A stretch of 64,000 nucleotides of DNA from Vigna angularis. Taxonomy: Eukaryota; Streptophyta; Magnoliopsida; Fabales; Fabaceae. A model generated the notes under the pieces. It was not told the origin of the DNA, made no database searches, and was given only the letters and a program-made list of their open reading frames with translations. Position 1 is the stretch's first letter. Each line of letters begins with the position of its first letter. The position numbers and the translations under genes are program-made. Shown piece by piece: positions 34,885 to 46,789 of the stretch. The DNA lies in NCBI RefSeq assembly GCF_016808095.1, contig NC_068979.1, positions 22,961,444 to 23,025,443 of the forward strand, read 5' to 3'.

Positions 34885-35562
34885 AGAAAAACTACACCAA
34901 AACACAACAAAAACTCATTTTAATCGGTTCAAATGAAAGATAATCAACCAAAGACTAATATAATCGGAATAAAAGTACGTTTAAACAGTTCAAAAGAGAC
35001 AAAAACACACCTGAAAAAGCAATGTCGCGGAGAGAAAAGGCGAGAAGGAAGACGATGAAGTGCTCGTAACAGCGGGTTTGATGTCTGATTTAACAGCAAA
35101 CTAGACGTCGGCTCCCCAGGTGAACCAACGTCTATTCTGGCCTAGACGTCGGGGCCCTCACTAATATGATGTCCAAAACAACTTTTCATCAGGCCATTTA
35201 GACGTCGGCTCCCCAGGTGATCCGATGTTTGTACAGTGGAAAAAAATAACTTTGAATCTACCTGTCAGACATATACATGTCCGTTAGGAGGGACATCGAC
35301 GTCTATAATCGAATATAGACGTCGGGGTGGCGGGATCGGACGTCTCTAAGTCGGAAAAAAATGACTTTTCACCTACCTATCAGGCATTAAGACGTCTGTT
35401 AGGAGGGACCCTGACGTCTATAATATTATAGACGTCGGGGCCCCTCTTAATAGACTTCTATATGCACTTATTTACGAAAATGCTACCGGTCAATAATTTA
35501 CGTTGGTTATTTTGTGGTCCGACGTCTACGGGGTGACGTTAAAGCCCAATTTTGCACTAGTG

Positions 35563-38399
35563 TTGAGATACTATTTTGCGTTAGCTAATATTTGTCAAAT
35601 ATTATGAAAGATTAAATAAAGTTTAGAGCATACAAACTTTTAATCAATTAAAAAATAAATTTATTATTTAAAAAATGTGTTTAATATATAATCACTTATC
35701 TTTCATTTTTAAAATTTTAAATCTAATTTAATCTTACAAAATTAAATTCTATATTCTAAATTCGCTATTGTTTATCAATATGAAATTTTAACACATTTAT
35801 ATAATATTTCAAAATCTTCACATTAGTATAGTTAAAATATTAATTCTTTTGGTAATTAAAATCTTAATAGTTATGATACATACTAAATTTAGATTCAAAT
35901 TACAAATCAATTATATATTTTTATATTACGATTTAAATTGTTGTAAATAAGGAATTTGAGTTTAAGTAAATTAAACATTCATAAGATAGATATGATTGAA
36001 ATGAGACTTATTTAAAGCTAGATCCAGTTCTCCTCTAAGTTAACTTAAAGGTTCCATTAGATATTTAATGAAATACATTTGAGTTTAAGTCACTCCTGAT
36101 TGTGTAGTATTATTCACCACTCTTGGTATCCCTAGACACTCCCAATGCAATTGAGAATCTTCGTCTAATTTAGTTTCCTCCACTTCTGGTTATGAAGTAT
36201 TATTCACCACTCTTGGAATCCCTAATCAGCGAATAACCTACATTTACCCTAGATCAGTTGAGTATTTGCACCACTCTTGGTCTTTGAGTATTTGCACCAC
36301 TCTTGGTACTAGACTATCGCGCCTAGAATTTACCTGAGTTTTCGGACCACTCCTAGTACTAGACTATCGCACCTAGATTTTCTTTGAGTATTCAAACCAC
36401 TCTTTGTACTAGACTATTGCGCCTAGATTTTCTTTTAGTATTTGAACCACTCCTAGTACCCTAGGCAATCTGACATTACCGCCTAGTTAAGTTTCACCTG
36501 CTCTTGGTTGTGTAGTATTCTTCACCATCCTTGATATCCCTGATCAACGAATAACCTTCAGCTACCCTAGATCAGTTGAGTATTTGCACCACTTCTAGTA
36601 CTAGAGGATCTCGCCTAGATTTCCTTAACTCAGAAAGAGTTCAGTTGTAAGTGTTTTGATTCTCTTCAAAATTCCAATCAACAAATGCTTACAAGTAGTT
36701 GAGACTATTACTCTCACAGAGAGGATGTGATTACAATACAAAATAGTCTAAACACTCACAGGTGTTTTTCTCATCACTCTTTTTTTTCATCTTACATAAG
36801 TAAGCAAATGACATAGTGAAGCACTAGAGCAATGCTTTTCTTTTGCTTTTTCTCTCTTCTCTCTAAATATAAGTAGTTATTGCAATGAGGCTTGAGAGAT
36901 CTTTTCCTTTGTTTCACTCTTTCACTCTATCTTCTTTCTTCAAGTGGATGTTCTGATAAAGCTTAAGAGTTTTCTTTTCTCGAGCTCTTCTCTTCATTTG
37001 AGGAATTTTGATTTAATAGCTCAAAGCGATTTCCTTGCTCCACAGATGATGAGATATCTTTATATCTTCATATTTTCTCTCTTCTTCATCATCTTTTTCT
37101 TCTTTCTTCTAGTTTTCTATTTATACACCTTGATGATATAGCCGTTATGATGATGCTTGTCTTGAGATTTGACAATATGATCGTTTTGACGAAGCTTGTC
37201 TTGAGATTTGTTCTCTTCTAGCTATTGGTTTAGGTGTCAGTCATAGGATGATGTCCTTTGTCAGATGAGATTGCTTTTAAGATCTTTTTGTCAGACGTAG
37301 TCTTTAATCTTTTTAGCACAACTTTAGATAACCTGATCAGCGCTTCTTTTTGTCCTTTTCTCAATGTTCACTTTGGTGCTTATATGATGAACATTTGTAG
37401 CAATTGTCCTGCACAGGATAAAGACGTGTATAACAAGTATGTTTATTTCTTTTTACTTTAGTGTTTTAATCATTTGTTCAGAATTATGTGTTTTCTAATA
37501 TTTTTGTTTCTGTGAGATTGGTTGATATCGTTTAGTTTTTAAGAGACTTATTAGTTGATGTTTTACTTATTGATGATTTGTTTTGACATAGGTATTATGT
37601 CACTGTTTTCTATTGGAAGGTCATTTCGTGAACGTCTTTCCTGTTACCTACTATTGATTGGATTGGATTTTGGTGTACAATTAGTTCATCAGATAACATA
37701 TTTCTTGTCTTTGAGCATTGAGTATTTAATGTTATTAAATGCTTGTTCAGAATAACAAAGTGTTTTTTGATTTCATACGGTTAGGTAGCTTTTAACAATT
37801 AAGCTCTTTTCTAAAGATACCAAGTGTTCTATAAAGACTTCATCTTTGAAAAAGTATTGGTTAAACTCATGGTATCGTTTAGCCAAGTAAACACTTCTTT
37901 CATTTTTGTCTCTTCTTAGACAGATGGTGTTTAGCTTGTTTTAAGCTTTCTTTTATATTTTAATCTTTAAGTCTTTTAGTTTGTTTTTTCAGAGACATTG
38001 TCTTAACTTGTTTTGATTTCGAGAGCTAAGTTGAGTACCTTTTTCAGGTATGATAAGCTTCAAGTGTACACTATGGCGTGGAGTACAAGGAGTAGTGCTG
38101 GCTACGGCGCCCAGAGGTTGAGCCAGCGACGGAGATGATGACGGGAGTGGGGCACTTGGCCGTGGGGACCGACGGCGAGGCAGCGACGCGGTTGCGCGAG
38201 AAGATTGGCGACGAGGCAGCGTGAGGCAATGCGAGGCTTCTTCTTGCATGAGAACACCGGTGGCGTGGTGGCGACGGAGCGGAGGAGTGGTGGCGATAGA
38301 GACTGCGCTGTATGGAGGGCGGTTAGAGAGTGAGAACAGTGAGAGGGGGGAGTTTGTGCGAGAAGAAGATGAACAACGCTGAAGGGCAACTTTAGTTTA
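35563..38399. other. Unclassified repetitive region
   Basis: 35563-36000 is AT-rich. 36000-36640 is a tandem-repeat zone. 36640-37990 has many short open frames and pyrimidine-rich tracts but no recognisable domain, possibly LTR-like. 38040-38390 is GC-rich and non-coding on codon grounds, and may be interior of the GCCTCGG-family element whose right part follows. Confidence 0.4.
36280..36465. repeat. 50-bp tandem repeat
   Basis: TACTAGACTAT(C/T)GC recurs at 36307, 36357 and 36407 with variants on either side, each followed by GCCTAGATTT...ACCACTC. Related CACCACTCTTGG blocks occur at 36105-36300 and 36500-36600. Confidence 0.85.
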
Positions 38400-41300
38400 T
38401 ACGAAGCTATACTGCCTCGGTTCAACACTTAACCGAGGTAATACAGCCATACTGCCTCGGTTATAAGCTCACCCAATGCCTAAACTATCAGAAAATAATT
38501 AAAAATAAAAAATGTAATGGCAATTTTGAAAATATATTCACCTTATATGCCTCGATTGGCGCCAAACCGATGCGATAAAGACACTCTTAGCCTCCGCTCT
38601 GTAGATAACTGAGGTAGTATCCCTGTCATCAGAGTAGTTTCTGATTGCAGCTTATTTGTAGAGGTTGCAGAGGGCACGTGTCACAATTTACGCCTCAGTT
38701 CTGAGTGTAACCAAGGCAGTGTGTGACTTTCAAGAAGTTTGTCAGCATATACCAGTGACAGCAGGGTGAGGTAGCAATGCTTTATGCCTCGGTTGCTAAC
38801 TCAACCGACATAGTAGACCTATCACGCTTCGGATTATTATATACGAATTCTGATCCGTAGATAAAGGTCCCATTACATATGGATTTTATATACAGATAAG
38901 TTAGATACGTATTTTTCCGTATATAATGGAAAAAAAGTTTATATACGAATTTTCCGTATGTAAAATTTGTATGTAATGCTGGTGCCTTTTGGCGGGAGCT
39001 TTGCCAAAGATAAAAATTTGTATATAAAATCTGTATGTAAGTGGGTTCTCCCTTATATACAGATATTATATACGGATTTTACAATAAAAAAAATTAAAAA
39101 ATTAAACCTAATGGAAAATGTAAGAGACAAAATCAATACTCCAAATTTCTCCTCGACTCCTTCTTCTTCCCTCTCATCGAGCCATCGAGCCCCTCTTCTT
39201 CCCTCACGAGCTCTTGTTCTTTCCTCTCATCAAGCCATTTTTATGCAGCCCTTCTTCTCTAGCCTCCACTGAAACCCTAACCTCCACTACAAATGCCTCT
39301 TTCGTGTTATCCTCTCCTCGAACCCTAGCCTCCACCATGTGCTTCATTACAAGGTTGAGGGGATTGGAGACCGCTCCACCAGTCATGCCTCCTCGTTGGT
39401 TCTCCCCTTAGAATCCTAACTCATTCTCAGACTCATGTGGAGACGGCTGGAATGGTAGCGTCGAAGTCTCGTGCTCACTGACTAAAGCTTTCTCACTCAC
39501 ACTCGCTCACGGTCACTAGTAGAGAAGAAGAATGTCTCACACTAACCGTTCTTCTCACTCACGGTCACTCAAAGAGAAGAAGTTCATCCATTATTCTCGT
39601 GTTCACTCACCTTGTTGGACATCATGCTCACTTGGGAGTGTTATTCGTTCAATCAGTAAGTTTCTTCATTCAAACTTTCTTCTTTTCTCGTCCCCTAAAT
39701 TCTTAAATCCCTTAATCTTTGCTCTAATTCTCTACAAATTTTCGTGGTCCCTCGTACCCTAGAACCATAAGAGTTGTATCACTCAGTCACATTGGAAAAT
39801 CTCTCTGGAATTGAAAAATGAGTCGCACCTGCTTCTTCCTTCTTCCTTCTCCATGACAAAGAAAGATTGTTGATTCATTCGAAACCCTTGCCCAAGCTCC
39901 ATACGAGGTGAAAACCCTAGCGGAGGTCCACCACTCGTGCTTCAATTGCTCGCGGCTTGATAGCTCACGCCTCCAGACGAGGTGAAAACCCTAGCCGAAG
40001 TTATTGAGGGTTAGAACAACTCTTGCTCTATCGTCGAGTGCAGGCAATGTCGAGTGTTGGAAGGACAAAGAGGATTGGAGAGACACGACAATTTTGTGCC
40101 TCTTCGTGGCATAAATGGAAAAGTTCACCAAAACTTAGTATACATAACTTCACTTTCTATTTTCCCCTTTCAAAAAAGTTTCTAAATTTTTGATAGTGAA
40201 GCCTGAAGGGTTTATTTCTTGGTCCTTATTCTTTTCGTGGTAGTCTCAGAATGAATTTTCATCTAAGAAATTTTTGGGTTCCCTGCTCGGTTCCAAGTGC
40301 GGCTACTTCAAGGGTGTTATTGACCCTTGCTATCAAATGATAGTATTCTGATGTATCTTAAGACATTTTGACAAATTTGGTTTGAATTAAAAAGTCTAAG
40401 TGAAGCAAACTTTTACTATTGAATTACCCTTGGACAGTTATCACATCACATGAAGATATCAATTGTTTCATTTGCATCGTAAATATGTAAAAGGTTGCTT
40501 AATTATTTGATCATACAAAATCATGCATAAAGAACCATAGGGATGCCATTTTGATTTATTTGTGCTACTCTATTCCAAGAGTTAATGGTGATTACTAGAT
40601 AATACCCTCAATAACTACCATGGTCTAACCTTTTTGTTCAAATTTTCTTACTGGATTGAACTTCATTAAACTTTTCTTTGTCATTGCAGGTTGAAAAAGC
40701 TTTAACAAAAGATGATAAAGCTCAAACATACTTGTTCTGGTTGTGATTACAAGTTGCTAAATTAGTATTGAACTTCATGAGTTTTTGGTTGTGATGTGGT
40801 TACCATGTGTTTCTTATTAATGAAATCCAAAATATGAGCTATAAGTTTTTTGTTTTATAGTTCTTTTCATTTACCTAGCTTTAATTTTAGTTGGTCTAAG
40901 ATTTTATGTTGGTTTGGCTAACTACTGGATTGTAGAATTTGTAATTTATATATTAATGTAATGTTTGTTTGTGGTTTAATTCATTTTGTCCAAATTTGTC
41001 ACTGATATAAGCAATTAATGATTGATATACTCTTAGGTTGATTACATACGGATTTTTTTGTATGTAACTTATATACGGATTTTTCTGTATCTATTTTACA
41101 TACAGATTTTACATACAGATTTTTTCGTATGTAACTTATGGATTTTTTCGTATGTAATTTATATACGGATATATCCGTATATAATTTATCTATGTCTCTT
41201 TTATATATGAATTTTTTTTTTGTACGTAATCTGCATGTAATACTAATTTATATACGAATTTTGGAGGTTATATACAGATTTTGATCATATGTAACTGCGA

Positions 41301-41436
41301 TTTTTCTTGTAGTGTTTTGAACCGAGGCATATAATTTTCCTAAAACTACGAAAATGTCACCGCACTTTTATACGCTTTGGTTTCAGTAAAACTGAAGCGT
41401 ATATAGCGCGTTAAAAAAAGTTTTTTTTTACTAGTG
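38400..41436. mobile_element. Right part of a GCCTCGG-family CACTA element
   Basis: The right end, read inward from 41436, begins CACTAGTAAAAAAAAAC and closely matches the left end at 33364. It continues into a CGCTTCAGTTTT...AAACC palindrome. GCCTCGG mini-palindromes occupy 38411-38810 and resume at 41318-41405. They are interrupted by a different CACTA element (~38832-41314). The left end was not found, so the element may be truncated. Confidence 0.55.
38832..41314. mobile_element. CACTA-type element, TATACGGA subterminal-repeat family (nested)
   Basis: The right end read inward from 41314 is CACTACAAGAAAAATCGCAG, a classic CACTA terminus. Subterminal repeats of TATACGGATTTT and its variants in both orientations fill 38840-39085 and 41030-41290. 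The left CACTA terminus is missing or mutated near 38832. The interior (39.1-41.0 kb) has exon-like GC patches but no transposase or recognised gene. It splits a GCCTCGG palindrome zone, so it inserted later. Confidence 0.6.
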
Positions 41437-42640
41437 TGTTTAACTCCAACTATCTTAGACGTTTTAGACACAATAGCGTTTATCCCTGTGTCTAGGTGTT
41501 TTGACCTAGATGATTTCCTATTTCTTAAGAACCTAAGTTCTTTCCTAAGTTTTTCGGTAGAAAAATAACAACAAGCAACAAGAGATGAAAAAAAAAACGT
41601 ACGAAGAGAAATAGCCTAATGAATGAAATTAGCATTGACACAAAAGAAAAAGATAGTAGGAATGTAGAAATATGGATAAGGTTCCAGAGAGTATGATATT
41701 CACGTAAAAAAAGATAGTTTTATTTTAGGTTTATTATATTTTTTATTTTTAAATTATTATAAAAATTGTTTTTGGTTTTTAAATTAAATTATAAATTATT
41801 TAGTTGGTACATTTTTTAAAAATTGTCATGTAGGTAAAGTGATTTTCACTTGACAAATGAAATTTTATATTGAATTATAATATAACTTTCACATGATTTA
41901 TTAAATATGAAGTTTAGATGATTTTATAAATTAGAAAGATGAACTACTTTATAATAATTTAGTTTAAGATGAAATATATATTTTTATAATAATTTGAAAA
42001 AATACATATTCAACTTTTTTATTTCACCAAAAAGTAAAACTACAAAATGTTCTTTTATTTTTCTTTGCAAAGAAAACAAATAAAAGAAAAAGGAATGTAC
42101 TAAGATTTAAATTTTGATACTACAATTGTTTTATTAATAGTGTTGTAAGATAATACAAATAACATTTTATATCGTTATTATTAAAATAAATTATTAAATA
42201 ATAATTAAATTTAAAGGTAAAAACAATTAACTTTTACATTGACTAAATTAAAAATTATTAATATTGAAAATAGTTTTTATTATTATTATTGGAGTAGTGT
42301 ACAATAGTTGTTACCAGACTATGATGCTAAAATATCAACAGTCTTATTTTTTCACAATCACATTGGTTTTTGAACTTGTAACCTTATATATATGCTACGT
42401 AAACTCACCCTTCTGCACTAAGTTGAATAAGAGAATAGCAGTGAAAAGAATTGTTAGTATGTTTTATTTTATGAAGGATGGAATCATAAACATTATTCCT
42501 TCATCTAATTATTCTGCAATGCTCGTCCTCTCTTTCTTAATCTGAAACAGTAATCTGTGACAGTGAATAATATTGACAGCAGGGAACAGATTTTGTGGCT
42601 TGCATTTGGTGGTCTCCTTAGAGACACCGACAAGCCCTTA

Positions 42641-42754
42641 TACACAGCATTGTGTTTCATTCCTAGATCATATCAAATTGCCAACGTAAGGAAAAAGTAC
42701 ACAGCATCGTATTTCATCGTAGATCATATCAAATTGCCAACTAAGGAAAAAGTA
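42641..42754. repeat. 57-bp tandem duplication
   Basis: A unit starting TACACAGCAT at 42641 recurs at 42698 with a few substitutions. Confidence 0.85.
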
Positions 42755-43292
42755 GGGCGATGAAATCTGATATGATCAGCCGCAAATGACAGAACAAAAT
42801 GGAAGTACAAGGACCATGAATAGTATATTTATGTTTATAAGAAAAAGTTTCGAATAAAAACTTTTTTCTCCACCAAATAAAAATGGCTAAGCTTTTTTGC
42901 AGAGGTCAAATACAATGTGCTGTCTCACTAGTTAAATGGCGGCTAGCCATGAGGCATCTTCTTTACAGCAGTGGTCTAGGTTCATCACAGAGAAAATGAG
43001 AGAACAAGACTAAAGAATTTTGAGAAAGAAGAAGTAAAGTACTAAGAAATGAAAGAAAAAAAGGTATGAACCGTAGAGGATAATTTATTCTGGATAGACT
43101 TTTCTTTTTTTTCATCAAATTAGAGAATTTTTTTATCCAAATTATTAAATTAACTAGATATGTTTGAGAGTGTCTAGCTTAACGTTTTTTCATTTGTTAA
43201 TAATGTTTTTTACATTAAAATAGTAAGGAAACAAAAAAGGATGGCACATTAAATGTGATTGAATTTGGTGATGCTTGACTCCTTTAATATAA

Positions 43293-43329
<37 letters not shown>

Positions 43330-44808
43330 ATTGGATGTAAATTGGATGTTGTGAAACCTCGAGCTTGTAATTATTTTTTGATTTGGTTTGTGTTGAGTAT
43401 GATTTACAGCATCTTTCATTGATGTTTGAATTCGTGAATCTGATTACATAATTTGAGGGTGAATAAGTTGACATATGTTTTGCTTCAGTTGTAAAATTGT
43501 ATGAAGAATGAAATTCTGATTTGGTTGTTGTTATGAATGTCTTAGTGAGATTTCATTTGGGTAGTATGAAACTGGTCCTATACCTTCTTTTCTTGGTCAG
43601 AGTTTTCTTGGAAAAAAGAGATTTCCACTTTATTAACAGTTAGATCCAACTGAAATTTTAACAACTCGTCTTATACATGATTTTTTCCACAATTGCTTAA
43701 TTTGATAATTCTTTTTGGATTGCATTCTTGATTCAATTATATTTAATTTTAACGTAAGAACACAATTTTTAGAGTTTTGGAAAAGCTTCAGTTTTATTTT
43801 AAATATTTCAAAAAATTTGTATATGTGTTAAGTTGTTGTATAATATACTTGAGAGAATGTGATACGAAGTGTAAAGTATGTATGTTGATGATATGAACTT
43901 ATGAGAATGCAGGGAACTCCATGGAGGAAATCCATTTTATGTATCTTTCTTTATTGTATGCATTGATGTATGGATTCAAGCAAAAAGATATCTTGATACT
44001 CTAATAATCATTCACATTCATATAGAGTATAATGAGTTATGTGGTGAGAGTAGTATGAGGTGTGAGAGTAGCTGAAGGTCCTAATATAAGCGCTTTCCAT
44101 TGACCTAAGATGGAGAAAGAACTAACCTTGTGTATAGTAGAGTGAAACTCATTAAGAATGACTCTGTAGAGTAGTAGAAGTGACCACAAGTTCACATCTT
44201 TAATGAATCTGATCTCAATGCATGATTTGGATAATTGATTCTAAAATAATCTTTGATTATATGATTTATATCTTGGTGACAATATGGATGCATTGTATTG
44301 TGATACAACATCTCATTAATATATGATGTTTTTTTGGCAAATTGACGTACCCTCTTGTGTTTGTTTGTCTTGTCGTTGTTTCATTCTTTTGCAATGATCA
44401 CCTTATCAATGTGAATAGATGAATATGTAAAGACACAACTTAGGAATGTTCTATAGCACGCTCTCGAAGTCGAGAGATGATACTATACTATGTTAAGTAT
44501 AATTTTAAGAATAGAAACATGTTATAAAATTTTGAGACATATATGTCTTATATTATTATAGTCTTATATTTTGAATAATTGTATTAATATTTTATTTTAG
44601 TAATATTATGTTATTAAAAGGAATGTTACACAAAGTAAACTGATTAACAATAAATAATAAAATTATGAGTTGCATAGAGGATGAATGGGACTAGTTTCTT
44701 ACATTTTAATTAAATCATTTATTTAAATTTGAATCAAACTCCTCAATTTTATAATATAAATATATCAATTTTAACCTATCGAAATATAAAATTTAATTTA
44801 ATGAATAG

Positions 44809-44813
<5 letters not shown>

Positions 44814-44861
<48 letters not shown>
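44814..44861. repeat. (TA)n microsatellite
   Basis: TA run of about 48 bp. Confidence 0.95.
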
Positions 44862-44863
<2 letters not shown>

Positions 44864-44990
44864 TTATAAAATAGGTTTAATTGCACTTTTTATTCTCGAA
44901 GCATATTCTAATAGATTTTAATCGTTCAAATTCCAATTGTATTAATTAGATCTATAAAAAAATTGAGATTTTAGTCACTCTCAACTCTTT

Positions 44991-44992
<2 letters not shown>

Positions 44993-45071
<79 letters not shown>
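44993..45071. repeat. (TA)n microsatellite
   Basis: TA run of about 78 bp. Confidence 0.95.
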
Positions 45072-45077
<6 letters not shown>

Positions 45078-45528
45078 CTTTATCATAGGTAGATGTCATA
45101 TAGCAAATTCTAATTGGTAAAATATATACAATACAAATATTTGAAGGACTCAATTGACGTAATTGGAATCATTTGTGTAAAAATAATTTTGAGAGAATTT
45201 CACATAAATTAATATTATCTTATGAAAATAATAGTAATTTAATTTTTGAAAAGTTTAATATAACATATTTTACAAATTAATGCATATATAGACTAATTTT
45301 AAATTTTAGAAAAATAATTTATGTTTTAATTTTTTAAGGTATATATGGAGGAGTTTATCGTACCAAAACAGAACTTTAACATAAAAGAACCATTTAAACA
45401 TATATAACAAGATACAACTTATAATTAAAATAAGCATGCATGCATACACGACATATGCTACAGCTAGATTTACACACTTCACTGTCAGTCTCATGGCAGA
45501 CAGCAACACTTTATCTCTCTCTTTTTAT

Positions 45529-45540
45529 GTATATATACAT

Positions 45541-45627
<87 letters not shown>
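45529..45627. repeat. (TA)n microsatellite with TACA interruptions, 3' of Trx copy 3
   Basis: About 70 bp of pure TA preceded by TATACATA variants. It ends only about 60 bp from the thioredoxin stop codon, so it probably lies in the 3' UTR or just beyond. Confidence 0.93.
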
Positions 45628-45629
<2 letters not shown>

Positions 45630-45689
45630 CCAAAGTCATCCCAAAGTACTTTATTACTACAGTACGAGATAGATGCAAGCATGCACTCA

Positions 45690-46399
45690 TCAATTCCTGC
45701 GTTTCTGAATGAGCTTCTGCAACTCCTCCTTTTTGGCTCCCACAACCTTTTCCACTACTTTCCCTTTCTTTATCAGTATAAATGTTGGCATTGTTTGCAC
45801 CTGGAAAGCCTGTGCGACCTCCTGTTTCCATGTATATATACACATATTTCCATCAGTGTATCATAAATATGTTTCTGTTAAACAAAATCGTTCATATAGC
45901 ACTTATTTTTATATTACTATGTGTTCATAGATCATGCTGTAAAACAGATTGTTAATTATATTATCAACGAAAATTAAATTCTGTAAGTAAAATTAAGTTC
46001 GAATAAAGTTATATATATGTTATGAAAGAAATTATGTGCATCATACCATCAACTCATCCACATCAATCTTGATGAACTCCACGTCTGTGTATTTTGCAGC
46101 AAATTCTTTTATTACTGGGTCCATGGTTTTGCAAGGTCCACACCACGTAGCAGTGAAGTCGATGACCAACTTTAAGAAATTAAAAAACAGCATTAATGAA
46201 TTGTCTGATGTAATTAAGCCATAATTTTGATAATTTAAGGAAGTTGTAGCTGAATTTATATGAAACTTACGAGCTTGTTAGTTTCTTTGGAGGCATGAAA
46301 GTGTGCGTTCCATTTAGCAGTGGAATGGAAGGTGAGGATCAACGATGATGAGTCTGATGATTTTTCCACAAACTCAAAAGTCGAAAAGTTGGCTCCCAT
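45690..46399 (-). CDS. Thioredoxin h (copy 3)
   Basis: Three exons on the minus strand: 46399-46271, 46169-46047 and 45821-45690; introns of 101 and 225 bp, both phase 0; 127 residues. Active site WCGPC at 52-56 and cis-Pro in MPTF (P96). The N-terminus MGANFS again fits the myristoylation consensus of subgroup II h-thioredoxins. Exon lengths (129, 123, 132 nt) are nearly the same as in copy 2 (129, 123, 135). Exon 2 starts with Leu-Val-Ile-Asp where copies 1 and 2 have Met, so an internal ATG start is not an option here. It appears intact and functional. Confidence 0.94.
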
Positions 46400-46482
46400 G
46401 ATGCTAATTCAGCTTTGTGGAATGAAAAAACAAAATTGGTTGGAGATTAGTGAAGGAATGTGTGTGTTATTTAACATTTGAA

Positions 46483-46494
46483 CCTTATATAGAG
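46483..46494 (-). promoter_or_regulatory. TATA box of thioredoxin h copy 3
   Basis: The minus strand reads CTCTATATAAGG, about 85-95 bp upstream of the ATG at 46399. Confidence 0.65.
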
Positions 46495-46692
46495 CAACAA
46501 AGTATAGTGGTGGGAAAATATTATTAATTATCGTTTTCTAAGTAAATGAGTCATACCACACACAAAGTACAGAATCACATTCTTTCAATTGAAGAGCTGT
46601 TAATGGATGCCTAGTTGCTCCAGCTTATTTCTTACCATGGTTAGAGTTAACTGTTAAGGAGTTAAAAATAAAACTTCTTCGTTAACCATGTG

Positions 46693-46697
<5 letters not shown>

Positions 46698-46786
<89 letters not shown>
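46698..46786. repeat. (TA)n microsatellite, upstream of Trx copy 3
   Basis: TA run of about 88 bp, roughly 200 bp upstream of the TATA box. Confidence 0.95.

Positions 46787-46789
<3 letters not shown>

Larger units (their letters stand above)
33262..35562. mobile_element. CACTA-type transposon, ACGTCGG subterminal-repeat family (interrupted)
   Basis: The right end is clear: read inward from 35562 it begins CACTAGTGCAAAATTGGGC. The left end near 33262 (CACCTAGT...AACGTCGGAC) is degenerate. Subterminal repeats of (A)GACGTCGG in both orientations occupy 33292-33360 and 34563-35530. A second CACTA element (33364-34555) is inserted in it. No transposase frame is visible, so it is non-autonomous. 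The flanking trinucleotides (CAT, TTG) do not match, so the left boundary is approximate. Confidence 0.6.
41437..45689. other. Spacer upstream of Trx copy 3 region
   Basis: AT-rich. It holds a 57-bp tandem duplication (42641-42754) and TA/TG microsatellites at 43288-43329, 44814 and 44993. No gene was recognised; open frames such as 42264-42545 lack any support. Confidence 0.55.

Noticed and set aside
33364..41436. One single 8-kb CACTA element with matching ends at 33364 and 41436
   Set aside because: The termini are very similar, but the GCT duplication pairs 33364 with 34555, and the right end of an unrelated ACGTCGG element lies in between; flanks of 41436 do not match those of 33364.
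45436..45843. Tyr/Ile repeat proteins on both strands
   Set aside because: Translation of a TA microsatellite.
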